Assembly: GCA_902488465.1 (NCBI GenBank)
Contig: CABTWE010000004.1
Location: 18,023-82,022, forward strand
DNA from: an uncultured Tissierellia bacterium
Lineage (GTDB): Bacteria; Bacillota; Clostridia; Tissierellales; Peptoniphilaceae
Length of the DNA: 64,000 nt
Direction: 5' to 3'
Every line of letters begins with the position of its first letter. Position 1 is the stretch's first letter. A program made the position numbers and the translations under genes. The notes under the pieces were generated by a model that was given only the letters and a program-made list of their open reading frames with translations, had not been told where the DNA came from and ran no database searches. Below, in pieces: positions 18,551 to 27,466 of this stretch.

Positions 18551-19463
18551 TATTGTATTTTTCAGCTCAACTGATTTCGGAGCTTCGGTTTTAGAAAAAC
18601 TTATTGACACAAATGAAAACGTAGTTGCAGTTGTGACGAGAACGGACAAGGTGAGAAAACGCGGGAATAAGGTCGACATGACACCTGTAAAAAAAGTTGC
18701 ACTAGAACATAATATCGAAGTTTTGGAATATGACAGAATTGACGAAGAGGGAAAGACGAAACTTAAAGAAATTTCGCCGGACTTTTTTGTCGTTGTCGCA
18801 TATGGAGCGATTTTAAGTGAAGAAGTTTTAAATATTCCGAAAATTTCTCCTATAAATATTCATGCATCACTTCTTCCGAATTTAAGGGGAGCAAGTCCGA
18901 TTGAATCCGCAATTCTGCTTGGGGAAAAGAAAACCGGTATCAGCTATATGAGAATGAATAAAGGACTTGACACCGGAGATGTCTATAGAAAAATTGAAGT
19001 TGAAATTTCTGAGACCGAGACTTTTGATACACTGAATAAAAAACTTTTGAATGTAACTAATGAGTCGATAAATACGATTTTAAAAGATGTTTCGGAAGGA
19101 CTTGAACCGATTCCACAAGGGGGCGAGAGTTCGTATGCGAAAAAGATTTTAAAAGACGACACGATAATCGATTTTTCAAAAAATGCGGTTGATGTGAAGA
19201 ATATGATAAATAGTCTTTCAACGCATATAGGTGCGGTTGCTTTTATCGAGTCAAATCGTTATAAGTTTTTTAACGCAAGGACTGCGAATGTAAAGCTAAC
19301 ACCGCGTGAAATCAAATGCGACGGAGGCAGGATTTTTATCGGTGCTGGAGATTCATCGGTTGTGATTTTAAATATTCAAGCACCGGGCAAAAAGAGAATG
19401 GATGCGAAATCGTTTTTACTCGGAAATAAATTAGAGGGTTTTGTGGATGGCAAAGATAATTAA
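18540..19463 (+). CDS. fmt: Methionyl-tRNA formyltransferase
   Basis: Transfers a formyl group from 10-formyl-tetrahydrofolate to initiator Met-tRNA. The N-terminal Rossmann-like domain contains NIHASLLPNLRGASPI (about 108-123), the catalytic signature region, with the Asn and His of the active site; a C-terminal OB-like domain follows. The ATG at 18540 gives the family-like start SSIVFFSSTDFG and 307 residues; an in-frame TTG at 18531 is the alternative. It overlaps the end of def by 11 bases and rsmB by 17. Confidence 0.95.
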   Translation: MNSSIVFFSSTDFGASVLEKLIDTNENVVAVVTRTDKVRKRGNKVDMTPVKKVALEHNIEVLEYDRIDEEGKTKLKEISPDFFVVVAYGAILSEEVLNIPKISPINIHASLLPNLRGASPIESAILLGEKKTGISYMRMNKGLDTGDVYRKIEVEISETETFDTLNKKLLNVTNESINTILKDVSEGLEPIPQGGESSYAKKILKDDTIIDFSKNAVDVKNMINSLSTHIGAVAFIESNRYKFFNARTANVKLTPREIKCDGGRIFIGAGDSSVVILNIQAPGKKRMDAKSFLLGNKLEGFVDGKDN

Positions 19464-20706
19464 AAAAGAAACACCGACAAACGACAGAGAGATTATCTAC
19501 AATGTTTTGTATGATTCAATAATAAACGGCAGATTCTCAAACGATGCGCTTCGACGTGTTAAAAGTGAGCACATGCCTTTTATCACGGACTCGGTTTACG
19601 GAGTCATAGAAAGAAAGATCACTCTTCAATATATTTTGGAAAGTTTTTCAAAGATGAAGAAAAACAAGATTCAAGATGAAGTCAGGATTTTGATTTATAT
19701 CGGCATCTATCATCTTCTTTACACAAATATAAAGGCTTATGCTGCAATCTATGAGGTTGTGGAGATGGTGAAAAAGAAGACTAACAAAGGCGCAGCTAGT
19801 TTTGCGAACGGTATTTTGAGAAGTGTTCAAAGAGAAAAGAATAAGATTTTAAAAGATATAGAAAACTCCGACTTTTCAATAAAATATTCTGTGAGCGAAG
19901 AATTCATCAAGCTTCTAAGAGTGAATTTGAGTGATGAAGAAATCGAAAGTTTTTTAAAACACAGCTTTGAAAGTCCGCTTGTTCACGTTTATGTGAGAAG
20001 AAACGAAGAAGATATTTTAAAGACACTCGATGAAAATGCAATGAATTATACAAAAAAAGATGATTTTATATTTATAAAAAATTTCAATCGAAATGCATTG
20101 AAAACATTTTTTGAAAGAGGTGACGTGGCGATTTTGGACTATTCGACCTCGTTTATAAGAGAGGCGTTTTCAAATATCGAAAAAGAAAATATAAAAACGG
20201 TGATAGACCTTTGTGCGGCACCGGGAGGGAAAACACTTCTCGTTTCGGATGCACTCGGCTCTCCGAAAATCGTTTCGGAGGATATAAACGATACACGTGT
20301 GAATCTTCTTTTGAGAAATATAAACACATGGGGGTTAAGCAATGTCGTTGCAAAACTTTCAGATGCGACGGAATATGAGGGCGGAACCTATGATTTGGTT
20401 GTCGCCGACGTTCCGTGTAGCGGAAGCGGTGTTATAAGAAGACGTCCTGAGCTTAAATACAAGATTGAAAAAAGTTCAATCGATGAGCTAAATGTTACGC
20501 AAAAAAAGATTCTTTCAAATGCAAAAAATTATGTGAAAGATGACGGATACATTATTTATTCGACTTGCTCGATTTTAAAACAGGAAAACGAGGATGTGCT
20601 TGAATATGCGAAGCGTGAACTCGGATTGGAAGTTTTGTGGCACGAAACATTTATGTTAAACGAAGAACACGAAGGATTCTTTGTAAGTTTATTAAAAGTG
20701 AGATAA
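19447..20706 (+). CDS. rsmB: 16S rRNA (cytosine967-C5)-methyltransferase RsmB
   Basis: SAM-dependent methyltransferase acting on C967 of 16S rRNA. An N-terminal NusB-like helical domain (about residues 1-140) precedes the RsmB/Nop2 catalytic domain with DLCAAPGGKT (about 253-262, SAM binding), the DVPCSGSGVIRRRPE motif IV with one catalytic cysteine, and YSTCSILKQENE with the second. The ATG at 19447 follows AGAGGG by eight bases; an in-frame TTG at 19441 is less likely. The 419-residue length is normal. Confidence 0.94.
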   Translation: MAKIIKKETPTNDREIIYNVLYDSIINGRFSNDALRRVKSEHMPFITDSVYGVIERKITLQYILESFSKMKKNKIQDEVRILIYIGIYHLLYTNIKAYAAIYEVVEMVKKKTNKGAASFANGILRSVQREKNKILKDIENSDFSIKYSVSEEFIKLLRVNLSDEEIESFLKHSFESPLVHVYVRRNEEDILKTLDENAMNYTKKDDFIFIKNFNRNALKTFFERGDVAILDYSTSFIREAFSNIEKENIKTVIDLCAAPGGKTLLVSDALGSPKIVSEDINDTRVNLLLRNINTWGLSNVVAKLSDATEYEGGTYDLVVADVPCSGSGVIRRRPELKYKIEKSSIDELNVTQKKILSNAKNYVKDDGYIIYSTCSILKQENEDVLEYAKRELGLEVLWHETFMLNEEHEGFFVSLLKVR

Positions 20707-20707
20707 T

Positions 20708-21736
20708 ATGATTTATTTAGATGATTTGGATTTTTCAGAAATGGAACAATTTGCCGAAAAACTTGGACTGCAAAAATATAGAGCCGGTCAGATTTTTTCA
20801 TTTATTCATAAAAATAAAGTTAAATCGCTCGATGAGATCACAGTTCTCAAAAAAGATTTGCGCGAAGAATTGAAAAATCAATGCAAACTTACAGATGTAA
20901 AAATAATTCATAGAGCGATATCGAAAATCGATGACACAATAAAATATTTGCTCGAACTTCCGGACGGAGAAATTGTAGAAGCGGTTTATATGGCTTATGA
21001 AGACAGAAAATCCATCTGCATATCATCTCAAGTCGGTTGCAATATGGGTTGCGTTTTCTGTGCATCGACCAAAGGCGGAAAGGCAAGAAATCTTACCGCA
21101 GCTGAGATGCTTAGGCAAATTTATGAAATAGAAAATGAAAACGGCCGCATAGAAAATATTGTAATTATGGGACAGGGCGAACCGCTCGATAACTTTGAAA
21201 ATTTAGTTAAGTTTTTAAAAATTATCAGCGATGAACGCGGCGCTGACAAGTCTTTTCGAAAAATTACGGTGTCGACTTGCGGAATCCCTGAAAAAATTAA
21301 AGCTCTTGCGGACTATGATTTTCCAATCACTCTTGCACTTTCGCTCCACAGGACAACTGATGAAGAGAGAAGCAAGCTCATGCCGATAAATAGAGCATAT
21401 AATATCGAAAGTGTGATGGATGCTCTATCATATTATTACGAAAAGACTAATCGAAGGATTTCATTTGAATATATGGTTATAGGCGGAGAAAATGATTCGC
21501 CGGGCGATGCAAAGAGAATTCGGGAATTTGCAAGACGGATTCATGCTCACGTGAATATTTTAGAATTAAATCCAATTAAGGAATACAGCGACGGCGGCAA
21601 GAAAAATGCCGCGAGGGAGTTTTGTGATTTACTCACATCAAACGGAGTGAACGCAACATTTAGAAACAGTAGGGGTAAGGACATTGACGGAGCTTGCGGT
21701 CAATTGAGACGCAAGTACAAGGAAAGGAATTGTTAA
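20708..21736 (+). CDS. rlmN: Dual-specificity RNA methyltransferase RlmN
   Basis: Radical SAM enzyme that methylates C2 of A2503 in 23S rRNA and A37 in some tRNAs. The iron-sulfur ligands are C111, C115 and C118 (CNMGCVFC), and the methyl-carrying cysteine is probably C330 in GACGQL. GQGEPLDNF and ISFEYMVIGGENDS are typical. At 342 residues it is of usual length. The gene lies between rsmB and the stp-prkC pair, as in many Firmicutes, and its TAA is followed immediately by the ATG of stp. Confidence 0.97.
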   Translation: MIYLDDLDFSEMEQFAEKLGLQKYRAGQIFSFIHKNKVKSLDEITVLKKDLREELKNQCKLTDVKIIHRAISKIDDTIKYLLELPDGEIVEAVYMAYEDRKSICISSQVGCNMGCVFCASTKGGKARNLTAAEMLRQIYEIENENGRIENIVIMGQGEPLDNFENLVKFLKIISDERGADKSFRKITVSTCGIPEKIKALADYDFPITLALSLHRTTDEERSKLMPINRAYNIESVMDALSYYYEKTNRRISFEYMVIGGENDSPGDAKRIREFARRIHAHVNILELNPIKEYSDGGKKNAAREFCDLLTSNGVNATFRNSRGKDIDGACGQLRRKYKERNC

Positions 21737-22459
21737 ATGATATATAGTGCTAAAAGCGATGTCGGCAAAATACGGCCGAACAACGAAGATGCTTATTTAA
21801 TCAAAAATGAAAACGGACTATATGTTTTTCTTGTTTGTGACGGTATGGGAGGTCACAAAAAAGGCGAAGTTGCTAGTCAGATGGCAAGAGATTTTGTGGA
21901 GGAATTTGATTTTTCATTTGACGGCAAGTCTGACGATGAGATTCTTCAAATACTAAGAGACCTCGTGAATAAAGCCAACATAAAAATTTATTTGAAAGGC
22001 AAGAACGACGACGAAATGCGTGGCATGGGAACTACTTTCAGCCTTGCGGTTTTGTATAATAAAAAAATTTATTACGCACACATAGGCGACAGCAGAATTT
22101 ATGTTTTGAAGGACAAGCTCATAATGATTTCGAAGGATCACACCTTGATTGGCGAACTTATTGAAAAAGGTGTAATCTTAGACAGCAAGGATAGGGCGGA
22201 TTTGAAAAATTATATAACTCAAGCCCTTGGATCCTCATCAATTGTTGAACCGGCAATCGGTTCGATTGATGCAACCGATGTCAAAAAGATTTTTATTTGT
22301 TCGGATGGCGTTACGACTTATCTTGATGATAAGAGCATTGAAAAGTTTGTTGCATGCAAAAAAAGCCCGCAAGAAATTGTCGACGCAATTGTCGATGAAG
22401 CGTTAAAACTTGGCGGAAGAGATAATATTACCTGCTTGATTGCAGAGATCGGAGATTAA
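21737..22459 (+). CDS. stp: PP2C-family Ser/Thr phosphatase (Stp/PrpC)
   Basis: This metal-dependent phosphatase reverses phosphorylation by the PASTA kinase encoded next. PP2C motifs are clear: RPNNEDAYL (13-21), VCDGMGGH (33-40, metal-binding D35), MGTTFSLAV, HIGDSRIY, SKDHTLIGELIEKG, CSDGVTTYLDD and GGRDNITC near the C-terminus. The 240-residue protein is only the catalytic domain and therefore cytoplasmic. Spacing to its neighbours is zero to two bases. Confidence 0.96.
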   Translation: MIYSAKSDVGKIRPNNEDAYLIKNENGLYVFLVCDGMGGHKKGEVASQMARDFVEEFDFSFDGKSDDEILQILRDLVNKANIKIYLKGKNDDEMRGMGTTFSLAVLYNKKIYYAHIGDSRIYVLKDKLIMISKDHTLIGELIEKGVILDSKDRADLKNYITQALGSSSIVEPAIGSIDATDVKKIFICSDGVTTYLDDKSIEKFVACKKSPQEIVDAIVDEALKLGGRDNITCLIAEIGD

Positions 22460-22460
22460 T

Positions 22461-24566
22461 ATGGAAATTGGTACTATTTTACTTAATAGATATGAAATTT
22501 TGGAGCAAATCGGCGAAGGCGGTATGGCGACTGTTTATAAGGCAAAATGCCATACGCTAGACAGATTGGTTGCAATAAAAGTTCTTAAAAGCGAATATGC
22601 TGAAGATGAAGAATTTGTGAAGAAGTTCATGATGGAATGTCAGTCTGCGGCAAAGCTGAATCATCCAAATATTGTAGGTATTTATGATTTTCACGAGATA
22701 GAACTCGATGGGAAGCCGGTCTATTTCATTGTTATGGAATATATCGACGGCATCACATTGAAGGAGCTCATAGAAAAGAAGGGGTTCATTCCGGAAGAAG
22801 AAGCAGTGGATATTGCACTTCAAATTTTGGAAGCGCTTAAAGAAGCTCACAGCCATGGAGTTATTCACAGAGATATTAAACCGCACAATATTATGATTTC
22901 AAAAAGCGGCATTGTTAAGGTGACGGATTTCGGAATTGCAAGGGCAACTTCAAACCATACAATGACAACTACGATGGATGCAATAGGCTCTGTTCATTAT
23001 TTCAGTCCTGAACAGGCGCGTGGCGCATTTACTGACCAAAGGACCGATATCTATTCATTTGGTATTGTGTTCTATGAAATGCTTACCGGCAAGCGTCCAT
23101 TTGTCGGTGAAAATCCGGTCACAATTGCGATGAAACATATTCAAGAAGACATAACTCCTCCGGGCGAAATTAATGAAGATATTTCAGAAGGGGTCGAAAG
23201 AGTTGTCTTGAAATGTACTATGAAAAAACAAGCGGAAAGATATCAAAATGTCGATGAAATTATCACCGACTTAAGGAGCACAACAGGTTCAAAGAGAACT
23301 TTCGTGCCAAGCGATGTGATTGATGATTCGCTAGATCAAACAAGAGTGATACCGACTGCGGAGATTGATAAGATGGTTCAAAAGAATAAAAAGGTTAAGA
23401 TCAACAATAAAGACGATTATTACGACGATGATGACGATTATGATGACGACGACTATGACGATGATGATTATTATGACGACGACGATTACGATGACTATGA
23501 TGACGACGGTAAGCATAAAAAACTCGGAATCATTCCAATAATCCTCGGAATTTTAGCGGCATTTGTTTTGACGACAGGACTATATCTTGGATTCACAAAA
23601 TTAAAGCAAATTCAAAAGGATTCAACGGTTCAAGAGATAGCACTTCCGAATTTAATCGGAATGACAGAAGCGGAAGCTAGAAAAGCTGTTCAAGACATGG
23701 GTTTAAAACTTGAAGTTAAGAGCGAAACGACAGATTCATCAAAGCCATATGGTGTTATAAGTCAGGATCCGCAATCAGGCATGACAGTAAAAGAAAACAG
23801 CACTGTATATGTAGTTTTAAATGTCGACTCAAATGCAACGAAAATTGAATCATACGTCGGAATGAAACTTGAAGAAATTGAAGCCAAAGTCAAGGAACTT
23901 GGATTAAAAATCGAAGTGGATTATGTAGACGATGATTCTGAAGAAAACACTATTATCGCACAAAACCCGATAGCAGGTTCTTCAATAACTGAAGGTGACA
24001 CGCTTTATCTTTCTATTTCAAATGGAAAAGGTAGTGAAGATAATCTTGTTCCAAATGTTTTGGGAATGACTTTTGATGAAGCTAAGAAGATGCTTGAAGA
24101 AAAGGGCTTAGTCGTCAAAGACCCTGTATATGTAGCTTCAGAAGAAACTGAAAAGGACAGAGTCATCACTCAATCAATCGAAGCAAATAAACCGTTTGAA
24201 AATGGAGATACTATCGAACTTAATGTTTCAAAGGGACCGGAAGAAAAGCCGGAAGAAAATGAACAAAATCAGAGCGAACAAACTACTGAAGAAAACAAGC
24301 CGGATGAAAAACCGGCAGAACCTGAAAAACCAAAAGCTAATACAACAAAATTCAGCGTTGCAGTTCCACTTCCATCGGATGTGCCTGAAAGCGTTGTAAA
24401 ACTTGTAAAAGTTGTTGACGGAAATCGTGAAACGGTTTATGAAAACACTTTCTCAAAAGATGAAGAAGTCGCTTATATAAATCTTAAAGATCAACCGGTC
24501 GGTGAAATTTTGGAACTTTATATAAATGATGAATTCGCAGAAACCTTTACGGTTCAACAAAGATAA
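22461..24566 (+). CDS. prkC: PASTA-domain Ser/Thr protein kinase (PrkC/StkP type)
   Basis: A membrane receptor kinase that senses peptidoglycan fragments through PASTA domains and controls growth, division and dormancy exit. The kinase domain (about 10-270) has GEGGMATVY, the catalytic HRD at 136-138 and DFGIA. A tract of almost pure Asp and Tyr (about 318-350) precedes the single membrane helix (about 355-377). Three PASTA repeats follow (about 390-600), then a Glu/Pro/Lys linker and a beta-rich C-terminal segment ending at residue 701. The ATG at 22461 is preceded by GGAGA; an upstream in-frame TTG at 22440 lies inside stp. The Asp/Tyr tract is unusual. Confidence 0.96.
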   Translation: MEIGTILLNRYEILEQIGEGGMATVYKAKCHTLDRLVAIKVLKSEYAEDEEFVKKFMMECQSAAKLNHPNIVGIYDFHEIELDGKPVYFIVMEYIDGITLKELIEKKGFIPEEEAVDIALQILEALKEAHSHGVIHRDIKPHNIMISKSGIVKVTDFGIARATSNHTMTTTMDAIGSVHYFSPEQARGAFTDQRTDIYSFGIVFYEMLTGKRPFVGENPVTIAMKHIQEDITPPGEINEDISEGVERVVLKCTMKKQAERYQNVDEIITDLRSTTGSKRTFVPSDVIDDSLDQTRVIPTAEIDKMVQKNKKVKINNKDDYYDDDDDYDDDDYDDDDYYDDDDYDDYDDDGKHKKLGIIPIILGILAAFVLTTGLYLGFTKLKQIQKDSTVQEIALPNLIGMTEAEARKAVQDMGLKLEVKSETTDSSKPYGVISQDPQSGMTVKENSTVYVVLNVDSNATKIESYVGMKLEEIEAKVKELGLKIEVDYVDDDSEENTIIAQNPIAGSSITEGDTLYLSISNGKGSEDNLVPNVLGMTFDEAKKMLEEKGLVVKDPVYVASEETEKDRVITQSIEANKPFENGDTIELNVSKGPEEKPEENEQNQSEQTTEENKPDEKPAEPEKPKANTTKFSVAVPLPSDVPESVVKLVKVVDGNRETVYENTFSKDEEVAYINLKDQPVGEILELYINDEFAETFTVQQR

Positions 24567-25432
24567 TGAAAAAAGCTGTAATTAAAAGTGTTTCAGGTGG
24601 AATTTTTACAGGAATTGGTGAAGGACATGAAGAAGTTGTTCTTCACAGTCCAGGTAAAATAAAAAAAATCGGCAAACTTTTGGTGGGCGACATCGTTTAT
24701 TATGACGAGTCGACTGAAAACAATACGATTATTGAAGTCGCTGAGAGAAAAAATGAATTTATAAGACCCAAAGCCGCAAACATCGATGTTTTTCTTATCG
24801 TTCAATCGATTGATGAGCCGAGGTTTGACAGATATTTGATAGATAAACTCACTGTTTACGCTTTTAAAGAAAAAACGCACCCGATTCTTCTTGTTACAAA
24901 GGCGGATTTGAATGAAAAGTTGGCGGAAGAATTATATAATGAATACAATTCTGTCGGAATAAAAACTTTTTTGGGTCGAATCGAAAACAACAATTACGAT
25001 GAAATTTTTGAATATTTGAGCGGAAAGATAGTCCTTCTTGTTGGAAACAGCGGTGTTGGGAAGAGCACATTTTTAAACAATGTGCACGGATATGATGTAC
25101 AGCGAACAAATTTTATTAGTAAAAAACTGGGGCGTGGTAAGCACACCACAAGACAGGTCGAGATTTTTCCAATTGACGATTTTTATCTCATTGATACGCC
25201 GGGCTTCTCAACTCTTGAACTCGAAACATTGGATGAAGGAGAGATGTTGGCGGATTATTTTCCGGAATTTCAAAAGTATAAAAGTGAGTGCAGATTTAAC
25301 ACTTGCACGCATATAAACGAACCGGGATGTCGAGTCAAAGAAGCGTTGGCAGATGGTGAAATTTGTAATTTGAGATATGAAAGTTATTTGAGATTATTTA
25401 AAGAGCTGAAGGAGAGGAAAGAAAAATGGTAA
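24566..25432 (+). CDS. rsgA: Small ribosomal subunit biogenesis GTPase RsgA
   Basis: RsgA is a circularly permuted GTPase that checks late 30S assembly. After an N-terminal OB fold the guanine motif TKADL (111-115) comes before the P-loop GNSGVGKS (160-167) and DTPGF (near 211), the permuted order diagnostic of the family. The C-terminal zinc module has CRFNTCTHINEPGC. The 288-residue length is normal. It overlaps prkC by one base and rpe by seven. Confidence 0.96.
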   Translation: MKKAVIKSVSGGIFTGIGEGHEEVVLHSPGKIKKIGKLLVGDIVYYDESTENNTIIEVAERKNEFIRPKAANIDVFLIVQSIDEPRFDRYLIDKLTVYAFKEKTHPILLVTKADLNEKLAEELYNEYNSVGIKTFLGRIENNNYDEIFEYLSGKIVLLVGNSGVGKSTFLNNVHGYDVQRTNFISKKLGRGKHTTRQVEIFPIDDFYLIDTPGFSTLELETLDEGEMLADYFPEFQKYKSECRFNTCTHINEPGCRVKEALADGEICNLRYESYLRLFKELKERKEKW

Positions 25433-26082
25433 GAATCGCACCGAGCATATTGAGCGCAGATTTTCTAAATCTGGAAAAAGATATTAAGATGATGGAAAGT
25501 GCCGGAATTGATTTGTTTCACATGGATATTATGGACGGAATGTTTGTCCCTAACATCAGCTACGGCCCGATGATTTTGGAACACATAAAAAAGATTTCAA
25601 ATGTGGGAATGGATGCGCATTTGATGATTATGGAGCCGAACAGATATTTCGATATTTATCAAAAAATCGGAGTTGAGTATCTCACAATCCATTCAGAAGC
25701 TTCGACTCACCTTGAACGTGATTTGTCGCAAATCAGAAATCTCGGCATGAAGTCAGGCGTTGCACTGAATCCTGCCACATCGGAAGAAATGATTAAATAT
25801 GTTCTTGAAGTGGCTGACATGGTTCTTGTGATGAGTGTAAATCCGGGATTTGGTGGACAAAAATTCATCGCATCGCAATTAAAGAAAATCGAAAAGATTA
25901 AGAGCATGATTGTAAATGCGGGACTAGACACAAAAATCGAAGTTGACGGCGGTATCGGTGTGAACAATCTAAAAGATGTTGTTGATGCCGGAGCTGACAT
26001 TGTTGTTAGCGGTTCATCTCTTCTAAAGGGTGACTTTAATAAAAACTATCAAGCATTCAAGGATGTTTTAAATGGCAAATAA
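25426..26082 (+). CDS. rpe: Ribulose-phosphate 3-epimerase
   Basis: Interconverts ribulose-5-phosphate and xylulose-5-phosphate in the pentose phosphate pathway. The 218-residue TIM barrel shows PSILSADF, HMDIMDGMFVPNISYG with metal-binding His and Asp, HLMIMEP, SVNPGFGGQKF and EVDGGI, all family signatures. It sits between rsgA and the thiamine pyrophosphokinase gene, the standard order. Confidence 0.96.
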   Translation: MVRIAPSILSADFLNLEKDIKMMESAGIDLFHMDIMDGMFVPNISYGPMILEHIKKISNVGMDAHLMIMEPNRYFDIYQKIGVEYLTIHSEASTHLERDLSQIRNLGMKSGVALNPATSEEMIKYVLEVADMVLVMSVNPGFGGQKFIASQLKKIEKIKSMIVNAGLDTKIEVDGGIGVNNLKDVVDAGADIVVSGSSLLKGDFNKNYQAFKDVLNGK

Positions 26083-26716
26083 AGCTCTTGTCGTTGGTGC
26101 TTCAGGTTTTTCGAAAAAATATATCAAAAAAATTATTGCCGACTATGACTTTGTGATTGCGTGCGATAAAGGTGCCGAAGCTTTTTACGGCACGGATATG
26201 GAGTTTGATTTATGTATAGGTGACTTCGATTCACTCGATAAAAATGTTAGAGAATATTTTAAGTCAAAGGACACAATTAAGTATCCGGTCGAAAAAGATT
26301 TTTCGGATCTCGAGCTTGCAATAAACTATTTAATTGAAAAAGATTTTCAAAGAATAGATTTCACAGGTGTTTTGGGTGGAAGACTTTCGCATGAGCTCTT
26401 TAATTTAGGGCTATTTCTTAAAATAAAGAAAGAGGGTAGGCGTGTATCCATAAGAGAAGCAGCTACAAGATGTGACTTTCTTTCAAATAACGAAGTTATA
26501 AAAATTCCGAAAGGCCTTGAGGTGTCGGTCGTTCCTTTTTATGATGACGATACGACAATTAGCATGAAAGGCTTCAGATGGAATTTAAAGGACAAAAAAA
26601 TAAACCGTGGCAGTACGCTTACACTGAGCAACTACACGGTTGAGGATGGCTATATCATGGTCAAAGGAAATCCTGTGATGATTGTGATAGAGCCTATTGA
26701 GAAAAAAATTCAATAA
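26072..26716 (+). CDS. thiN: Thiamine pyrophosphokinase
   Basis: Transfers pyrophosphate from ATP to thiamine to give thiamine diphosphate. The 214-residue protein has CDKGAE, CIGDFDSLD and KDFSDLELAINYL in the catalytic part and LGGRLSHELFNLGL before the C-terminal beta domain. Asp and Glu residues in the first three motifs are the expected metal and ATP ligands. It is the last gene of the long gmk operon and is followed by a hairpin shared with rpmB. The start overlaps rpe by 11 bases. Confidence 0.92.
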   Translation: MANKALVVGASGFSKKYIKKIIADYDFVIACDKGAEAFYGTDMEFDLCIGDFDSLDKNVREYFKSKDTIKYPVEKDFSDLELAINYLIEKDFQRIDFTGVLGGRLSHELFNLGLFLKIKKEGRRVSIREAATRCDFLSNNEVIKIPKGLEVSVVPFYDDDTTISMKGFRWNLKDKKINRGSTLTLSNYTVEDGYIMVKGNPVMIVIEPIEKKIQ

Positions 26717-26720
26717 ATAT

Positions 26721-26768
26721 AAAAAAGACCCGTAGAAATAATTTTATAAATCATTTCTATGGGTTAAT
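26721..26768 (-). terminator. Terminator between convergent thiN and rpmB
   Basis: A 12-bp stem with one wobble pair (ACCCGTAGAAAT at 26728-26739, ATTTCTATGGGT at 26753-26764). The A run at 26721-26726 becomes a T tract on the minus strand, so it best serves rpmB; on the plus strand the trailing T stretch is shorter but may still end the thiN transcript. Confidence 0.82.
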
Positions 26769-26769
26769 T

Positions 26770-26955
26770 TTATGCATCTTGGTTCGCTTTTTTAAGACAG
26801 CTTGCGCAGACTTTTATTCTCTTAGGAGTTCCGTCTTCAACAATTCTTATTCTTCTTAAGTTAGGAGCCCAAGATTTTGCTGAATGTCTGTGAGAGTGGC
26901 TTACTTTTTTGCCAAACATTTTACCTTTTCCGCAAATTTCACATACTTGTGCCAT
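26770..26955 (-). CDS. rpmB: 50S ribosomal protein L28
   Basis: The 61-residue ribosomal protein is the zinc-binding (C+) form: paired cysteines CEIC (5-8) and CASC (near 50-53). The SHSHRHSAKSWAPNLRRIRI segment is the L28 signature. AAGGAGGTG precedes the ATG. It faces thiN convergently and asp23 divergently, as in many Firmicutes. Confidence 0.96.
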   Translation of the reverse strand: MAQVCEICGKGKMFGKKVSHSHRHSAKSWAPNLRRIRIVEDGTPKRIKVCASCLKKANQDA

Positions 26956-26987
26956 TGGTAATACACCTCCTTATGATTAACATATAT

Positions 26988-27016
26988 ATTTTACAACAAA
27001 TATTAATCTAAATCAA
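26988..27016 (-). promoter_or_regulatory. Promoter of rpmB
   Basis: On the minus strand: TTGATT (27016-27011), 17-bp spacer, TAAAAT (26993-26988). Confidence 0.6.
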
Positions 27017-27037
27017 GTCTTTTTCGAATTTTTTTAC

Positions 27038-27066
27038 TTGATAACTAAAAAAAAATGATGTATAAT
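27038..27066 (+). promoter_or_regulatory. Promoter of asp23-fakA
   Basis: TTGATA (27038-27043), 17-bp spacer, perfect TATAAT (27061-27066), divergent from the rpmB promoter. Confidence 0.75.
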
Positions 27067-27101
27067 GATAATAGAATTAACAAAAAAGGAGAATTAATAA
27101 T

Positions 27102-27458
27102 ATGACTGCAACGAAAAGAACCGAATTTGGTTCGATAACAATTTCAGACAATGCTATAGCAACTATTTCGGGTTTGAGCGTTATGGAAACATACGGCATA
27201 GTGGGAATGGCTGCAAAAAACGCCGCAGATGGATTTCTCGAACTGTTAAAATCTGACAATCTCACGAGGGGAATTAAAGTTAATTCAGATGGTGACGATT
27301 TGTCTTTAGATATATATATTATTACTCAATATGGAGTAAATATTTCCGTTGTTGCGGAAAATCTTAAGGAAAAAGTTCGTTTCAACGTAGAAAAATATAC
27401 CGGACTTAAGGTGCCTGAAATAAACCTTGTCGTTCAAGGAATCAGGACCAATAAGTAG
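27102..27458 (+). CDS. Asp23/Gls24-family protein (YloU-like)
   Basis: A 118-residue protein of the Asp23/Gls24 (alkaline-shock) family, small cytoplasmic proteins linked to envelope stress. The conserved start GSITISDNAIATISGLSVMETYGIVGMA and the C-terminal VPEINLVVQGIR are typical. The function of this YloU-type copy is not established. It is encoded just upstream of fakA, the usual pairing. AAAGGAG precedes the ATG. Confidence 0.9.
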   Translation: MTATKRTEFGSITISDNAIATISGLSVMETYGIVGMAAKNAADGFLELLKSDNLTRGIKVNSDGDDLSLDIYIITQYGVNISVVAENLKEKVRFNVEKYTGLKVPEINLVVQGIRTNK

Positions 27459-27466
27459 GAGGCGGC

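Noticed and set aside
22557..22886. 109-codon minus-strand frame in prkC
   Set aside because: It lies opposite the conserved kinase domain and has no ribosome site or family resemblance.
23331..23516. Minus-strand Ile/Val-rich frame opposite the Asp/Tyr tract of prkC
   Set aside because: It is the complement of the GAC/GAT repeats, not an independent membrane peptide.
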